DNA of 64,000 nt from Hepsetus odoe. Taxonomy: Eukaryota > Chordata > Actinopteri > Characiformes > Hepsetidae. The notes under the pieces are model-generated. The model had not been told where the DNA came from, did not search any database, and saw only the letters and a list, made by a program, of their open reading frames with translations. Shown one piece after another: positions 10,101-20,428 of this stretch. The DNA is taken from NCBI GenBank assembly GCA_017165825.1, contig CM029386.1, positions 16,373,415-16,437,414 of the forward strand, given 5' to 3'. Each line of letters begins with the position of its first letter. Position 1 is the stretch's first letter. A program made the position numbers and the translations under genes.

Positions 10101-12711
10101 ATGTACTTAACTGAACTTATGCCCATTGATAATTCATTTGTTTACAACACTTTGTACTGATGGTGTGTTTTTCCAAAAGCACCCATGAGCATCGGTATCC
10201 AGGTGCCACTTTTCCTTTAGCAATAATGTTATTCAGGGACTCCCAACTGTACAAGCAGATGAGATATTGTTGGGATTTTAGTACATTTACAGGGCTTCGA
10301 AAGATTTTTCTGAAAGGTAAATGCCCACCATTTCATCAGTGCTGAGACTCTCAACATCAGGCTGCACATGTTTGCACTTTATTCTAGAGTCCTTTTGTCT
10401 CTGCCCTTTTGCAGACGTCCCTCTATGGTTTTACTGTGAAAGGCTGCATAAAAACGATAACTGAAAAGCTATTGGTGTTCTACACTTTGCACAGATTTTA
10501 AATTTGACCATGCAGTTTAATTCTAATGGGTTGAAGGTGAGATTACAAATCTGGAGTATGCTACGGTATACATATTCAGAATTTAGAAATGGTTTTTATT
10601 CAATTTTGCAATTAAAAGATATAAAAATTTGCTAACATTTTGCCAGATGTACTTGAAATATATCTATTGATTACATTAAATACAAATTTGCTGCGTTTTG
10701 TTCAAAACTAACCCAAGATTAAAGGTTTATAAATTAGGGGGTTTATAGATGCTTGTTAGGGGAACTATGAAGTTACAGTGAACACCATATTAATTAAAAA
10801 ATAACAATTTGAAAGGAAAACTCAACATGTAGATATTAAACAAATTCTAGTACCTTGCTACAAATTCATCAGATTTAATGGGTTTTTTTTGTTTAATAAT
10901 GTGAAGCTTTAAAGTTTGCTCCGCATAGCCATAAATTTAATACAATTAAATTGAATTTGCAAAATATTAAATACTGATTTTATCAGGCTGTAAAATTGGA
11001 CTGAATTGCTGTTTCTACAGAACTACTTTCTTTAAATGAAATCACTATTATTTGAAGCTAATATTGAACCTTTGGAGAAAAGCTCGTAATGACAACCAAA
11101 CTTCAGCAACATATAATCACGTATCCTTCATATCCTAGACGGCAAACTGTCACACCCTTTCGGAAAAGCTCCATATGTGTCTTTTCAGAGGCTAAACATA
11201 TTCATTCATCTTCCAGTCAACTGCTCTGATTGATGTACTGCTGCGCGACATAATTAATCAGTTCTGGGTTGTGAATTGGGGTTATATGTGGCTTTTTATG
11301 CTAAGGAGCTAGAGAGAAGCAAGCCAGCTGTAACACCTGAAAGCTGCGATCCCCGAGCTCATTGGTGGGTGACTATGAGTCACAAGTAGCTCAAGGCTCA
11401 GAGGGTGTCTGGCTGATCAGTTTGGGAGAACTTGGCATAGCCAATGCACCAAGTAATGAGCAAGAGGGGAAAATTCAATTACGTGGTGATGTGACCTATT
11501 TCCAAAGGCTTGGCAGTAAGCAGGGGCCAATTACTAAAGGTTTTAATGGAAGTAAACAGATGTCAATAAGCACAGTTAGAATTTTTACACTCCATTTTTA
11601 GGCTGTTTTTGAGCTCTGGGAAACGGAAACTGTTTTGGTGTGAAATCATGTATGAATTTTCAATCGTGGTACACTAACAGCAGTGACCATACATGGCTGT
11701 TAAAGCTAGGCCTTCGTTAAAGGTTGAGCAAAAATATGACGCTCATTAAGGGTAGTGGCCACAACTGGATTACTAATTCACACACTTTGGGTTGTTCTAG
11801 ATTAATCATGGACACTGAATCTTGCAAAATATTTAGAATATATCAGATACATATATTTTTGCCCCATTTACTGCAGGTTTACAGTAACTCTTTCCCGGCG
11901 CAGAGCTGCTGTTGCTGTTTTCCATTTGTTACCAGAGAATGAAACTCAAAAGCAATCTCTCAGTTGTCAACATTAGTGATGCCTGTGCTCGCACGGTCGC
12001 TCCTGTTTGCTTGATTCCCCTGTCACCCATTTTCCTAATAATGCCATTTAATCTAATGTTTTACATTCTCTCCTGGAGGCCTGAAGTCCTAAAAGCCTAC
12101 CCAGTTGGAGTGCTTGCTAGGTTATATTAACCTGGGTATGAGAGTGGGGGTGATTCTTGATTGGATAAAGTTGCTTGTCTAGGTTTTCTGTTTGGATCTC
12201 AGTCTGTGTGAGATCAGATTGCAGAGATAATGAAGGAGTTGCTATGGTAACCATTTGGCATTTGTACCATGTAGGAGTTCGGCTAATCCTAGATACGCTA
12301 TAATGTGTGTAAGGAAAGCAACTCTGCAACAAATTGTCCCTAGTAAAGTAAAACTATCCAACCAATTATGCAGAAAGAACTTAATTTGCTTGCTGACTCT
12401 CCCCAACACTTCAGATGTGCAATGATAAGAGAGTGAGCACAAACAGCTCAGCAAGCCGCTTTCCAAAGATCAGTTTCCCTTGCCTGCAATTGTGGAAGTG
12501 ATATCTTCTAAAGTTTACTTTGCAGATTTGGGTTTTATTACTACAGCTGTTAGCGTTTGTGTTTCTACCATGTTTTCTGGACTCTTTAAGGCACACTTGT
12601 CAACTTGCCAGTTAACTTTCACACTGGCAGTCGGTTGGTTGCAAACTTTAATTTGTATTAGAGAGCTCTGCAGAATTCCCCTACTTCTGATCGGCAAGTA
12701 ACATTTACATC
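7156..12711. other. Repeat-poor, gene-free interval (5.5 kb)
   Basis: This is the longest stretch with no repeat I could name. AT content is high, especially at 10500-11050. Short A/T runs interrupt it (9863-9880, 9925-9934). Frames up to 85 codons occur but lack domains, codon bias or splice context. Near 7718, AAGTTTGGACACCCC resembles a Tc1-type terminal repeat but no partner was found. Confidence 0.5.
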
Positions 12712-12915
12712 TACATTTGTGGCATTTAGCAGACGCTGTTATCCAGAGCGACTTCCATGTCCTAATTACAGGGACAGTCCGCCTGGAGACACTCAGGGTT
12801 GAGGGTCTTGCTCAGGGACCCAGTGGTGGTAGTGCCAGAGGTGGGATTTGGACCTGGGACCTCTTGAACCATAGGTCTGTAGGCAAGTATCCTACCACTA
12901 GACCACCACCACCCT
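12712..12915 (-). mobile_element. SINE-C, near full length
   Basis: On the minus strand it reads GGTGGTCTAGTGGTAGGATA (box A), a box B-like AGGTCCAAATCCC, a TGAGCAAGACCCTCAACCCT body and the tail GTCGCTCTGGATAACAGCG. This copy keeps the head and tail in the usual orientation and serves as a reference for the copy at 4321. Confidence 0.9.
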
Positions 12916-12965
12916 AAGTAACAATTGATGCCAGCTTCTTCCAACAAAGTCATCATGTTCAGGAA

Positions 12966-13270
12966 AGGTGGGGGGGGGTTAGTGGTAAGAAATGCCCCCC
13001 TCATGGCAAGTATACCCTGGGTTTGATTACCAACCAGACTTGCCGAGGGTCCTTCTTTAATTGAATGATTTGTTGTCTCTGTATCTGTGTGGGTTTCCAC
13101 AGCATGCTTCCAGACTAAAAATATGCATGGGTTAGAAATGCTAAATTAGCACTGGAAGGACTGGTGACTTGTCCAGGCTGTTTCTCTGCCCATTGCCTTC
13201 TGAGTAGTGGAGCAGGCTCCAGCATTCCCTGCAACCCTGGTTAAGAAAAGCAGCTCAGATAATGAATGAA
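12966..13270 (+). mobile_element. SINE-B, degenerate, with the GACTTGTCCAGGC tail
   Basis: Recognised by the CCTGGGTTTGATTACC box B region, a GTGTGGGTTTCC body segment and the TTAGAAATGCTAAAT stretch. It is followed by GGTGACTTGTCCAGGCTG and a GAATGAATGAA end. This tail is the same type as in the composite elements at 28308 and 30013, in opposite orientation. Confidence 0.65.
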
Positions 13271-14042
13271 AGAATATTAATGAAACGAGCTGACAGCCCC
13301 TTTAACCATTTTTGTTTCACTCCCATTTGATTTTTTTTTTTTTCCCCCCTCCCTGCTTCTATTTTTGCACATCTTCATTGTAGCTCATTAGTCCCCACAT
13401 GTAAGTTTCTCCAGTAATGTGTAATAAATGATTAATGACAATTCCATTGTGCTCTGGAGCAGAGCCTGCAAGTTTCTGCAGAAAAATCAATGTGCGATGT
13501 TATATAGGCCTGTTACAGCTCTCAGCACTTTAAAATAATTGCCTTGTACAATTTCAGCCTCATCACAGAATGTTTGCAAACTACTGGAACAGTTTATGCT
13601 GTATAATGTAATGAGACACAGGTAACTGGAGAAGCAACATATGAATGTTGGAATTGGCATATTTACACTGAGAAACACACTATAGCCACGAATAGAACTT
13701 GTTGCAATTTTTTACTTACAACATGAACGTGATCATTTCAAACAATCTGAAATCTTTTAATAGTATCGCACTCTCAAACAGTCTTTTTACTGTCGCTGTG
13801 TCATCTGACCGCATTCAACTTTGCTTAAGTCAACAAATGGCAGAAGTCAAAGGAAAAAGTGAAATCTGCAACCAGAGGCTTGGAGAGAGAATCGCTCGGT
13901 CGTGTGTTGATGCTGTTAGAAAACCCACTCGTCAACTATTTGCATTTCTAGCCTTTAGGTTACTTATCAGTTACCTTAAATCAAGCGAATGAATCGCTTT
14001 GTTTACTGTCGGCAGCAAAAATGTAGCAACACTGTTGACCGA
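13271..14042. other. Non-coding interval
   Basis: Contains a poly(T) run at 13330-13343. The frame at 13699-13992 (97 codons) has no recognisable domain. No gene supported. Confidence 0.5.
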
Positions 14043-14165
14043 CCATCCATCCATCCATCCATCCATCCATTTTCTGCCGCTTGTCCCAAAGGGGGTCGCG
14101 GGGGAGTGCTGGAGTCCAACCCAGCGCACACAGGGCGAAGGACGGGGGACACACCCTGGACAGGT
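14043..14165 (-). mobile_element. Non-LTR tail-type repeat with (ATGG)n end
   Basis: On the minus strand the element runs from GGTGTGTCCCCCGTCC through GAAAATGG to seven ATGG units (14043-14070 on the plus strand as CCAT units). The same sequence forms the distal half of the composite SINEs at 28308 and 30013. Here it stands without the tRNA head. The tetranucleotide end suggests mobilisation by a LINE. Confidence 0.7.
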
Positions 14166-14328
14166 CGCAACACTGTTGTAATGCTACTTATTGTAACTTA
14201 TTTAAAACTGGTGTTCAAAAATATTGAAACAGTTGTGTTCACCCTGGACATTACCTTTTTTTAAAGACTTTTAGTCTTCAAATATTTTGTCACTGAAAAC
14301 ATTATGAAATTGGTGAAATTTCTACTTG

Positions 14329-14574
14329 GTGAAAGTGACAACCCTTGTCATTGCGAGGTCAAAGCACAGCAGACCGTGAACCACAACAAAATTGGACCTC
14401 TGCTTTTAACCCATGCACACTCAAACACCGTGCAGCAGTGGACAGCTATTGAAAGCGCCCGGGGAGCAGTGACAGGGACAGCACCTTGCTCAAGGGTACC
14501 TCAGGGCAACCTATTGGGAAGGGGTTCGAACCCCCGATCATGTGGCCAACACCCTAACCACTAGGCCACCGCTG
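14329..14574 (-). mobile_element. SINE-A, full length and well preserved
   Basis: On the minus strand it reads CAGCGGTGGCCTAGTGGTTA (box A), box B GGGGGTTCGAACCCC, TGAGCAAGGTGCTGTCCC, and a tail ending GTTGTCACTTTCACC. Close identity to the copies at 54849 and 61109 suggests a young subfamily. Confidence 0.92.
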
Positions 14575-14796
14575 TTGTGCATACTGTCCCAGCCATTGGC
14601 CATGATTTAAAAAAAAAAACAAAAAAAAAAAACAGGTGCCTGTGTAAATTTGAAGTAGGTTTATGAACTGAAAACAAGGTCTCCCCAAATGACCCTTCAG
14701 ACCCCTTGAAAATAGTGATGGCTATCAAGTCACTTTCCACCAGCAATCATCACACATCCTGTCTTGTACGGTTGACACAGAAACACTATGTCCAAA

Positions 14797-14936
14797 ATAC
14801 AGCCTCTGCATTTCACCCATACACATGGGGACAGTACCTTGCTCAAGGGTACCTCAGGGCAACCTACTGGTCTGGGATTCAAACTCACGCCCTTCTGATC
14901 CTGGGGCAACTCCCTAACCGCTAGGCCACCGCTGCC
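14797..14936 (-). mobile_element. SINE-A, 3'-shortened (tandem member 1)
   Basis: The head and box B region are on the minus strand (GGGCAGCGGTGGCCTAGCGG). The middle CGCTTT segment is deleted and the tail is eroded. It abuts the next SINE-A without spacer. Confidence 0.8.
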
Positions 14937-15113
14937 CAAGGCTCTGCATTTAACCCGTACACACACGTGCAGCAGGGGGCAACTATTGAAAGCACCAGGG
15001 TTGCAGTGCAAGGGACGGTACCTTGCTCAGGGTACCTCGGTTGCAATCTACTGGTAAGGGATTCGAGCCCATGATCTTCTGATCCGGGGCCCTAGTGGTT
15101 AGTGGCTGCCCCT
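14937..15113 (-). mobile_element. SINE-A, tail-truncated (tandem member 2)
   Basis: Same strand as its neighbour. Positions 14939-15100 match the SINE-A body, but the head is rearranged: AGGGGCAGCCACTAACCAC then resumes in box A, with the first tRNA-like segment missing. Confidence 0.8.
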
Positions 15114-15999
15114 ACTAACGCCATTTTGTAGCCTGACTGAAAATATATTAAATAATTAAACAAAAAGCATCTGAGACCTTGTTCCCTTGTAATATCATTA
15201 TTCATAGTCCTGACAATGTTTCGGTTTTAAGGTTCATGCTGAAATGCTTTCAATTAGTCTGACAAATGTGAGGAAATGAGTGAGTTTAAGTCCAGAACAT
15301 GTTAAATTGTCAGTCTTGAAAATCCCATAAAAGAAAAGATTTCTGCAGCCAACAGTTTCAGCCTATGCAAAGCTTTTGCTAGAAATGAAAGGGGGGCAGG
15401 GGAGGGTGTTTACTGCAACAGGTTGCCAAGTGCCTAAAGAGACAATGTTCTAGATAAAGGGGTTCCAAACACTCAGCATTCAGCATCAGTTTACTCAACA
15501 CTGACCTAATCATCTACCTTGCCTTAGGTTGGATAACTCTGTTCTGCTTAAATGAGAGCCAAAAACTTTGTCCACAGGAAGCCTGAAGTACTATTCAGTA
15601 ACAATACAGAATTATACAGGAACGTCTGTGTTTGGGAAGCACATCTGCATTTCATAATATTGATAAGGAAGGCCCTTCCATGGCATAAACTGAGTATATA
15701 TATTCAGAAAGCACCTGAAATGCTAGAAAAGACTATTTTGAATGAGGGGAGCAAGAGGGGGAACTGTTCCTCGCAATCGCTGCCCTCTTCTGCTCCCAAT
15801 CTTCTTGTTAGATCCAACATGTAAGAGTACATCGAGCTGTCTTCAACTCTCAGTGTGCTCAAGGAACAGGGATCATTCTGCTTTGCATACGAATTTCCCC
15901 ATACAAATATTACCACTTCATAGCGTCCATCTGAAAATTCATTTACGGCCACTTTGAACAAATGGAGATTTTGCACGACTGGAGGAGTGATTACAGTGG
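15114..15999. other. Non-coding interval
   Basis: No repeat or gene recognised. Overlapping frames on both strands near 15550-15980 have no domain. Confidence 0.5.
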
Positions 16000-16340
16000 G
16001 GTGGGGGGGGCGGCCATGAATAATTTCCCTGAAATGAGCTGTGTGGAAAGAGAGAAGGATATAGAGAGTGCGTCACTTTGTGAAATGTGCCATCCGTTTG
16101 GCTGGCGCTGAAGAGCCCACTCCTGCCATGTATTTGTGAGCTAAAATGGCATTGCAGCAGAATGAGGGAGAGAGCGAGGGAGGGAGAGAGATTGGCTCTT
16201 CTGCATAGTAATTTGAGAGGAAATGAGAACAATGTCATTAAAGCTTGTCACTTCGCCTGGGACGTAGAAGACACAGTGAGAGCCTAACGAGATCTGAAGC
16301 CAATGCTCCGAGATGAGTTGCTTCCTCAGCACGGGATGAG
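16000..16340. other. Candidate conserved non-coding segment
   Basis: GC-richer than its surroundings and free of known repeats, with homeodomain-like ATAATT and CATTAAAG sites and a GAGAGAGCGAGGGAGGG purine tract (16161-16190). Frames overlap on both strands and none looks like protein. Sequence texture alone supports this call. Confidence 0.25.
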
Positions 16341-17240
16341 GTCACCATGCTAATGCTGACACAATAAGCAGTCGGACGAAGAGAAACGAGATCCAACTGT
16401 AATCAAGCAAAGCAACAGATGAGCGTTTCTACCTGTTTCTTTGGGGCCAGTTTATTAAACCCCAATAGTGTAGGAATGTGGGAGTCACTGCCCAAATGAC
16501 ACTCATGACATGCATGTATTTACCATACTGGGGGGGAAACTCACCGATTCCACTATCTATCCCCTGACCAACCAAGACATCCGTCCATCCGTTCAAACCG
16601 CTTATCCCAATCAGACTTGGGGAAAGCTGTGCTGCAGCCTATTTTGAATTAAATAAAATAGTTATTTGTAAAAATCACCAAACTGTCTTGAATGCTGGCC
16701 CTCCATGACTGGAGATTTATAAACACTGGATTACAGGGGAGGAAAAAAAAAAACAAAACAAAGCTCAAGTCCCTTATCCTCTAGCTGAGCACAGTATCGC
16801 TTGAATAATGAGCAGGTTAGTCACTCATCCCCATGGCCTCAAAGACACTGACGTTGATGGGGCAAAATTGGATGTGGTTGAAGTGGGGTTGTCCCTAATC
16901 AAGGCCAAATGGCAGCATGAGAACAATGCTGCAGTGAAGTGTGGAAGGTTACCTTCCACCACAGACATCAGGAGCCAATTAGAGCAGGTGCTGACTGTGC
17001 CCCAGCAGAACAAAGTGTCCATCAGCTCAAAAAGCAAGCTTTAAAAGGACCTCCTTGTGGTTTAATCCAATATAGATGTCTTATGTAACGATACTAACCA
17101 AAAATGGGTTTCGCTCCAACTCAACATTCAACACAGAAAAAATTAGACAGCCTAGGGAACTTTATAGGGTTGGTTTGAGAACCATTGTTATATAATAAAA
17201 TAATGCAACGAGCGTTTGGTCAAAAAATTATATAAAGGGA
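16341..17240. other. Non-coding interval with a tail-type fragment
   Basis: Positions 16577-16640 (CCGTCCATCCGTTCAAACCG) resemble an eroded copy of the (ATGG)n tail-type repeat on the minus strand. No gene. The frames at 16808-17044 overlap on both strands and lack domains. Confidence 0.45.
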
Positions 17241-17705
17241 AGGCAGCACGGTGCTTAATGCTTTCGCCTCAACGTGAGAAGGTTCTTTGTCGGATTCCCT
17301 GGTTCCATTCTATGTAGGGTTCACACATTCTCCTCATGACAAGTGGGTTTCAGTCCTCACAAAGGCGTTCACATCAGATGAATAAAGTGAAAGTGACTAA
17401 TCGTGTCATTGTGAAACACTGCACAACACAGTGAGCTACAGTGAAATTATACTTCTGCATTTTACCCACACACACACATGCGTGCAGCAGGGAGCAGCTA
17501 TTGAAAGTGCCCGGGGAGCAGTGATGGGGACGGGACCTTGCTCAAGGGTACCTTAGGGCAACCAATTGGCTTGGGATTCGAACCCATGACCTTCTGATCC
17601 CGGGGCCAACTTCCAAGCCACCAATTTAGACACTAAATTACATCTTGGTGTGACCGTGAGTGTGGACCATCTCCTCCTCATGGTGTCTCCCTGACCTTTG
17701 GGAAA
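17241..17705 (+). mobile_element. SINE-B copy split by a SINE-A
   Basis: The left piece (17241-17386) starts GGCAGCACGGTGCTTAATG and includes a TTCGCCTCA head. The right piece (17623-17705) resumes with AATTTAGACACTAAATTAC, the expected next part of SINE-B. A minus-strand SINE-A sits between. Confidence 0.65.
17387..17622 (-). mobile_element. SINE-A inserted in SINE-B
   Basis: Tail at 17387 (GTGAAAGTGACTAATCGTG on the plus strand), central GTGCCCGGGGAGCAGTGATG, box B GGATTCGAACCC read on the opposite strand. The box A end is eroded. Confidence 0.85.
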
Positions 17706-18140
17706 GGCATATAAGGTTAAAAAAAAAAAAGGACAAAAACAAAAGGCTTAACAATAATGACCCTGAAACTCTGACTCTTTCCACAAACTCCAGTCTTTAC
17801 TGTATTCAACTTTGCACGCTCTTGTTGCTGAGTAACCATTGTTTCAAATGATGTACAGCTCGTTTTAGACAGTTTCGATATTATATATATATATATATAT
17901 TTTTTTTTCCTTAAATATTTTGTGCCCAAGTGCTGCAATAATAATGCACGCTGCACATTGACCAACTTTTTTTAAACAAAGAAATAAACATAATTATTAA
18001 TTTATTTATATACGGAGGATTAACAGTGAATGCTACTGGGCAGGGTTACTTCGTTTTTCTGTGCGTATGAAAACTTATCATAAGAGGTTTGGTGTTTTGC
18101 CTTTTAACCAAATGCTTGTTCGAGTTGTGTATTTTCACTT
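17706..18140. other. Non-coding, AT-rich
   Basis: Contains an A run at 17720-17730, an (AT)n run at 17881-17900 and a T run after it. No gene. Confidence 0.5.
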
Positions 18141-18523
18141 ACTACTGTTGTACGGGTTGGAGACGGTGGCTAAGACAGGAGGTGTCGGAGTTAAAGATGC
18201 TGAGATTTTCATTGGGTGTAACGAAGATGGACAGGGTTAGAAATGAGTATATTCGAGGGACAGCTCAGGTTAGACGTTGTGGAGACAAAGTTAGAGAAGC
18301 AAGGATGTGCTGGTTTGGACATGTACAGGGGAGAGAAGAGGATTATATTAGGAGAAGGATGTTGAAGATGGAGCTGTGAGGAAAAGAGGAAGACCAAAGA
18401 GGAGGTTTATGGACATGGCGAGAGAGGACGTGCAGGTGCTCAGTTTGAAGCAGGAAGATGCAGAAGACAAGAAGAAATGGAAACGGATGAGCCAGTGTCG
18501 CGACCCCTCTGAAAGAAAATTAA
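18141..18523 (+). mobile_element. RTE-like LINE, copy 4 (3' fragment)
   Basis: Begins within the C-terminal coding region: LYGLETVA, then a short deletion (KTRR/KRQEAELE missing), SELKMLRFSLGVTKMDRVRN, and VREARMCWFGHVQGREEDYI. It ends with KRGRPKRRFMDMAREDVQ and the GTCGCGACCCCT end motif, from which the CTAAACGGGAGC part is lost. A stop at 18377-18379 interrupts the frame. Severe 5' truncation and no clear target-site duplication. Confidence 0.85.
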
Positions 18524-18971
18524 GACGACCGTTTCCGGGACTGTTTTTTAAAAGCAGGCAAGATCGTGTAAACCCAGAAACCCTATATTATGTCAACAGT
18601 CCAACAAAAAACATGGATTTTAGACACAGGAATGCATCAGCCGCTCCAATAAAGCCTGCAGAATCCAATAAAACAGCAGAATAATTGTTGGCTTTGAATA
18701 AAGTCATGTCCGTAATCCAATATTTTACTACAGACATATTACAACACACACACACAGTCATACAGACCACCCACACAGCGACACGTGCACACATGCCTAT
18801 GCATTCTGCATGTACGAGCTTCTTTGTATAACAGGATTTGCTGCATCTGTATTCTCATCATGGCGGGATAAAGCACTGCAGCCCCCTGCTCTGAAAGCCG
18901 GCAAACGCATCCTATGAGTAAGCACCTCTAAATAACGAGATAATGTCACATCTAAATTTATGCTTCCGAGC

Positions 18972-18985
18972 ATCGGGGCCCCGAT
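18972..18985. promoter_or_regulatory. Perfect 14-bp palindrome
   Basis: ATCGGGGCCCCGAT is a perfect palindrome with CpG on both sides, ten bases before the X-box-like site. Function unknown. Confidence 0.35.
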
Positions 18986-18994
18986 ACTCATCAC

Positions 18995-19012
18995 CCGTTG
19001 TCAAGGCAACGG
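18995..19012. promoter_or_regulatory. X-box-like (RFX) inverted repeat
   Basis: CCGTTGTCAAGGCAACGG has perfect six-base arms. It contains GGCAAC, a perfect right half of the RFX consensus GTTRCC-N-RGYAAC, with a less perfect left half (GTTGTC). RFX factors control ciliary genes in vertebrates. No gene start is visible nearby. Confidence 0.4.
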
Positions 19013-19017
19013 GGATT

Positions 19018-19020
<3 letters not shown>

Positions 19021-19054
<34 letters not shown>
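19021..19054. repeat. Poly(T) tract (34 T)
   Basis: Uninterrupted T run followed by a pyrimidine-rich stretch. It could be the tail of a minus-strand retrocopy, but no LINE, SINE or processed gene is recognisable beside it. Confidence 0.95.
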
Positions 19055-19290
19055 CTTTCCCCTCCCTTTCTTTCCTCCTCTGGTAGAATGAGTTTGCCCC
19101 TGACCGAAAGATACATCTAATGCACCGAGCCCTGTCACCCCAGGGCCATTAAGACAAATGCATAATTAGAGCAGATTAAACCTAATGCCAATATTTCCAT
19201 GAGCCACCCCCGATTTATCAATGTTTATTTGGGCCGCTGGCCATTACTGTTCAATTTACTTTAAGAGGTAAACGTGTTCACTTTCACTCA

Positions 19291-20221
19291 TTGTTCCAAG
19301 GTCATTCCCTGTGTACCCAAACTAATTCTGGATTCATTAAAAATGAATAAAAAATATATATAAACACACAGGCATGAACAAATGAGCAGAGTCTGTGCTT
19401 AATAGTTCTTGTGTGAGCAGTTCAGGACAGTAGAATGTAATCAGTCAAAAGGTCCCAAGCTGATTAATATCGGTTGTAAACACACTTACTTATTTTGCAG
19501 TTTATTAGAACACCTCTATCCCCTAACTGGCCACTTTAATAGAAGCGCATATAGTTTATTGGAACACCACCTTTTTACTTTTTGTAAAAAACTTTTTTAA
19601 AAAGTTCCACGCAAATGCCCAAATTGGGTTCAGTCTGACTTTATGTTGGCTGACAGCAGTAACTATACAGTGATCATTCTAGATTTTTACCACGTATTTA
19701 AAAAAAAAAAAAAAAAGCAGGACGTCCCAGAGTTGAACCTATTTCTGTTACAGTGTCTGTTATAGTAGACTATTAAAAACATTCTGTTTTATAAATTTCA
19801 GTATATAAATTAATGACTTCTGATTGGCTGGCTGAAATGAGCCACTTTACGGTCCACGTGGGTTGAACCGCATGCAACAAAGCGTTTTGTTCAAAGTGAA
19901 ATGGAAGCGAATGGAAGAGGAAGTCTTTTTCAGGGCTCTTCAGAAGGATGTTGGAGTTCTACAATAATTATTTTACTAGAGGATTTCCCTTTTCTATAAT
20001 TTGGGCCCTTGATATTGATTTCTATTGAAGGGCAAGGACAGTTAATCCTCAGGCATGGAATAAATCCTCAGTGACATACAATGCATATAAAAACTATTTT
20101 TACTCGAATTAATGTTTCAAACATTACATTTAAAGCACAATAGTTATAGTAAATAAATTCAAAGACTGAAACCATTCAGCTTTTTTGCACTTCCTAGTTT
20201 CCACCCCCCCCCCAACAACAT
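19291..20221. other. Non-coding interval
   Basis: AT-rich, with an A run at 19700-19716. No gene or named repeat. Confidence 0.5.
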
Positions 20222-20428
20222 CCAACAGGTGGCAATTTGGTGTTCCCAGTTCTCCTGGCATGCATGTCTTTGGACTATGAGAGGGAACCCAAGATCCTGG
20301 AGGAAACCTACAGACACATGGCAGCAAAAAAACTCTGGGGCTAAATTTGGAGCTGCTACAAATGGGGAATCAAGCCCAGAACCTTCTGGCTGTGAGGCGC
20401 AGCACCAACTGCTGCATCCACCCTATTT
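20222..20428 (-). mobile_element. SINE-B, degenerate
   Basis: On the minus strand: GCGCCTCACAGCCAGAAGG head, a GGGCTTGATTCCCC box B region, GTAGGTTTCCTCCAGGATC, and a CAAAGACATGCATGCCAGG end. All match the order seen at 5648 and 59428. Confidence 0.75.

Larger units (their letters stand above)
18830..19290. promoter_or_regulatory. Candidate conserved non-coding element with X-box-like site
   Basis: Low-repeat sequence rich in binding-site-like words: GCATAATTAG (19160), GATTAAACCTAATGCC, ATTTATCAATGTTTATTTG, plus an X-box-like palindrome at 18995-19012. A 34-T run (19021-19054) splits it. This texture is typical of enhancers near developmental genes, but conservation cannot be tested here. 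Confidence 0.3.

Noticed and set aside
7156..12711. Many open frames of 60-85 codons in the repeat-poor interval
   Set aside because: They overlap on both strands, have no domain or biased codon use, and match the number expected in AT-rich vertebrate DNA.
14043..14070. (CCAT)n as the start of a CRISPR-like or satellite array
   Set aside because: It is a simple tetranucleotide tail of a retroposed element and has no unique spacers.
14329..14574. SINE-A heads as functional tRNA genes
   Set aside because: Boxes A and B are present, but a tRNA cloverleaf with matching acceptor arms is not, and the unit runs on into the SINE body.
19021..19054. Poly(T) as the tail of a minus-strand processed pseudogene
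   Set aside because: No coding sequence or LINE/SINE end is recognisable on the expected side, and no target duplication was found.
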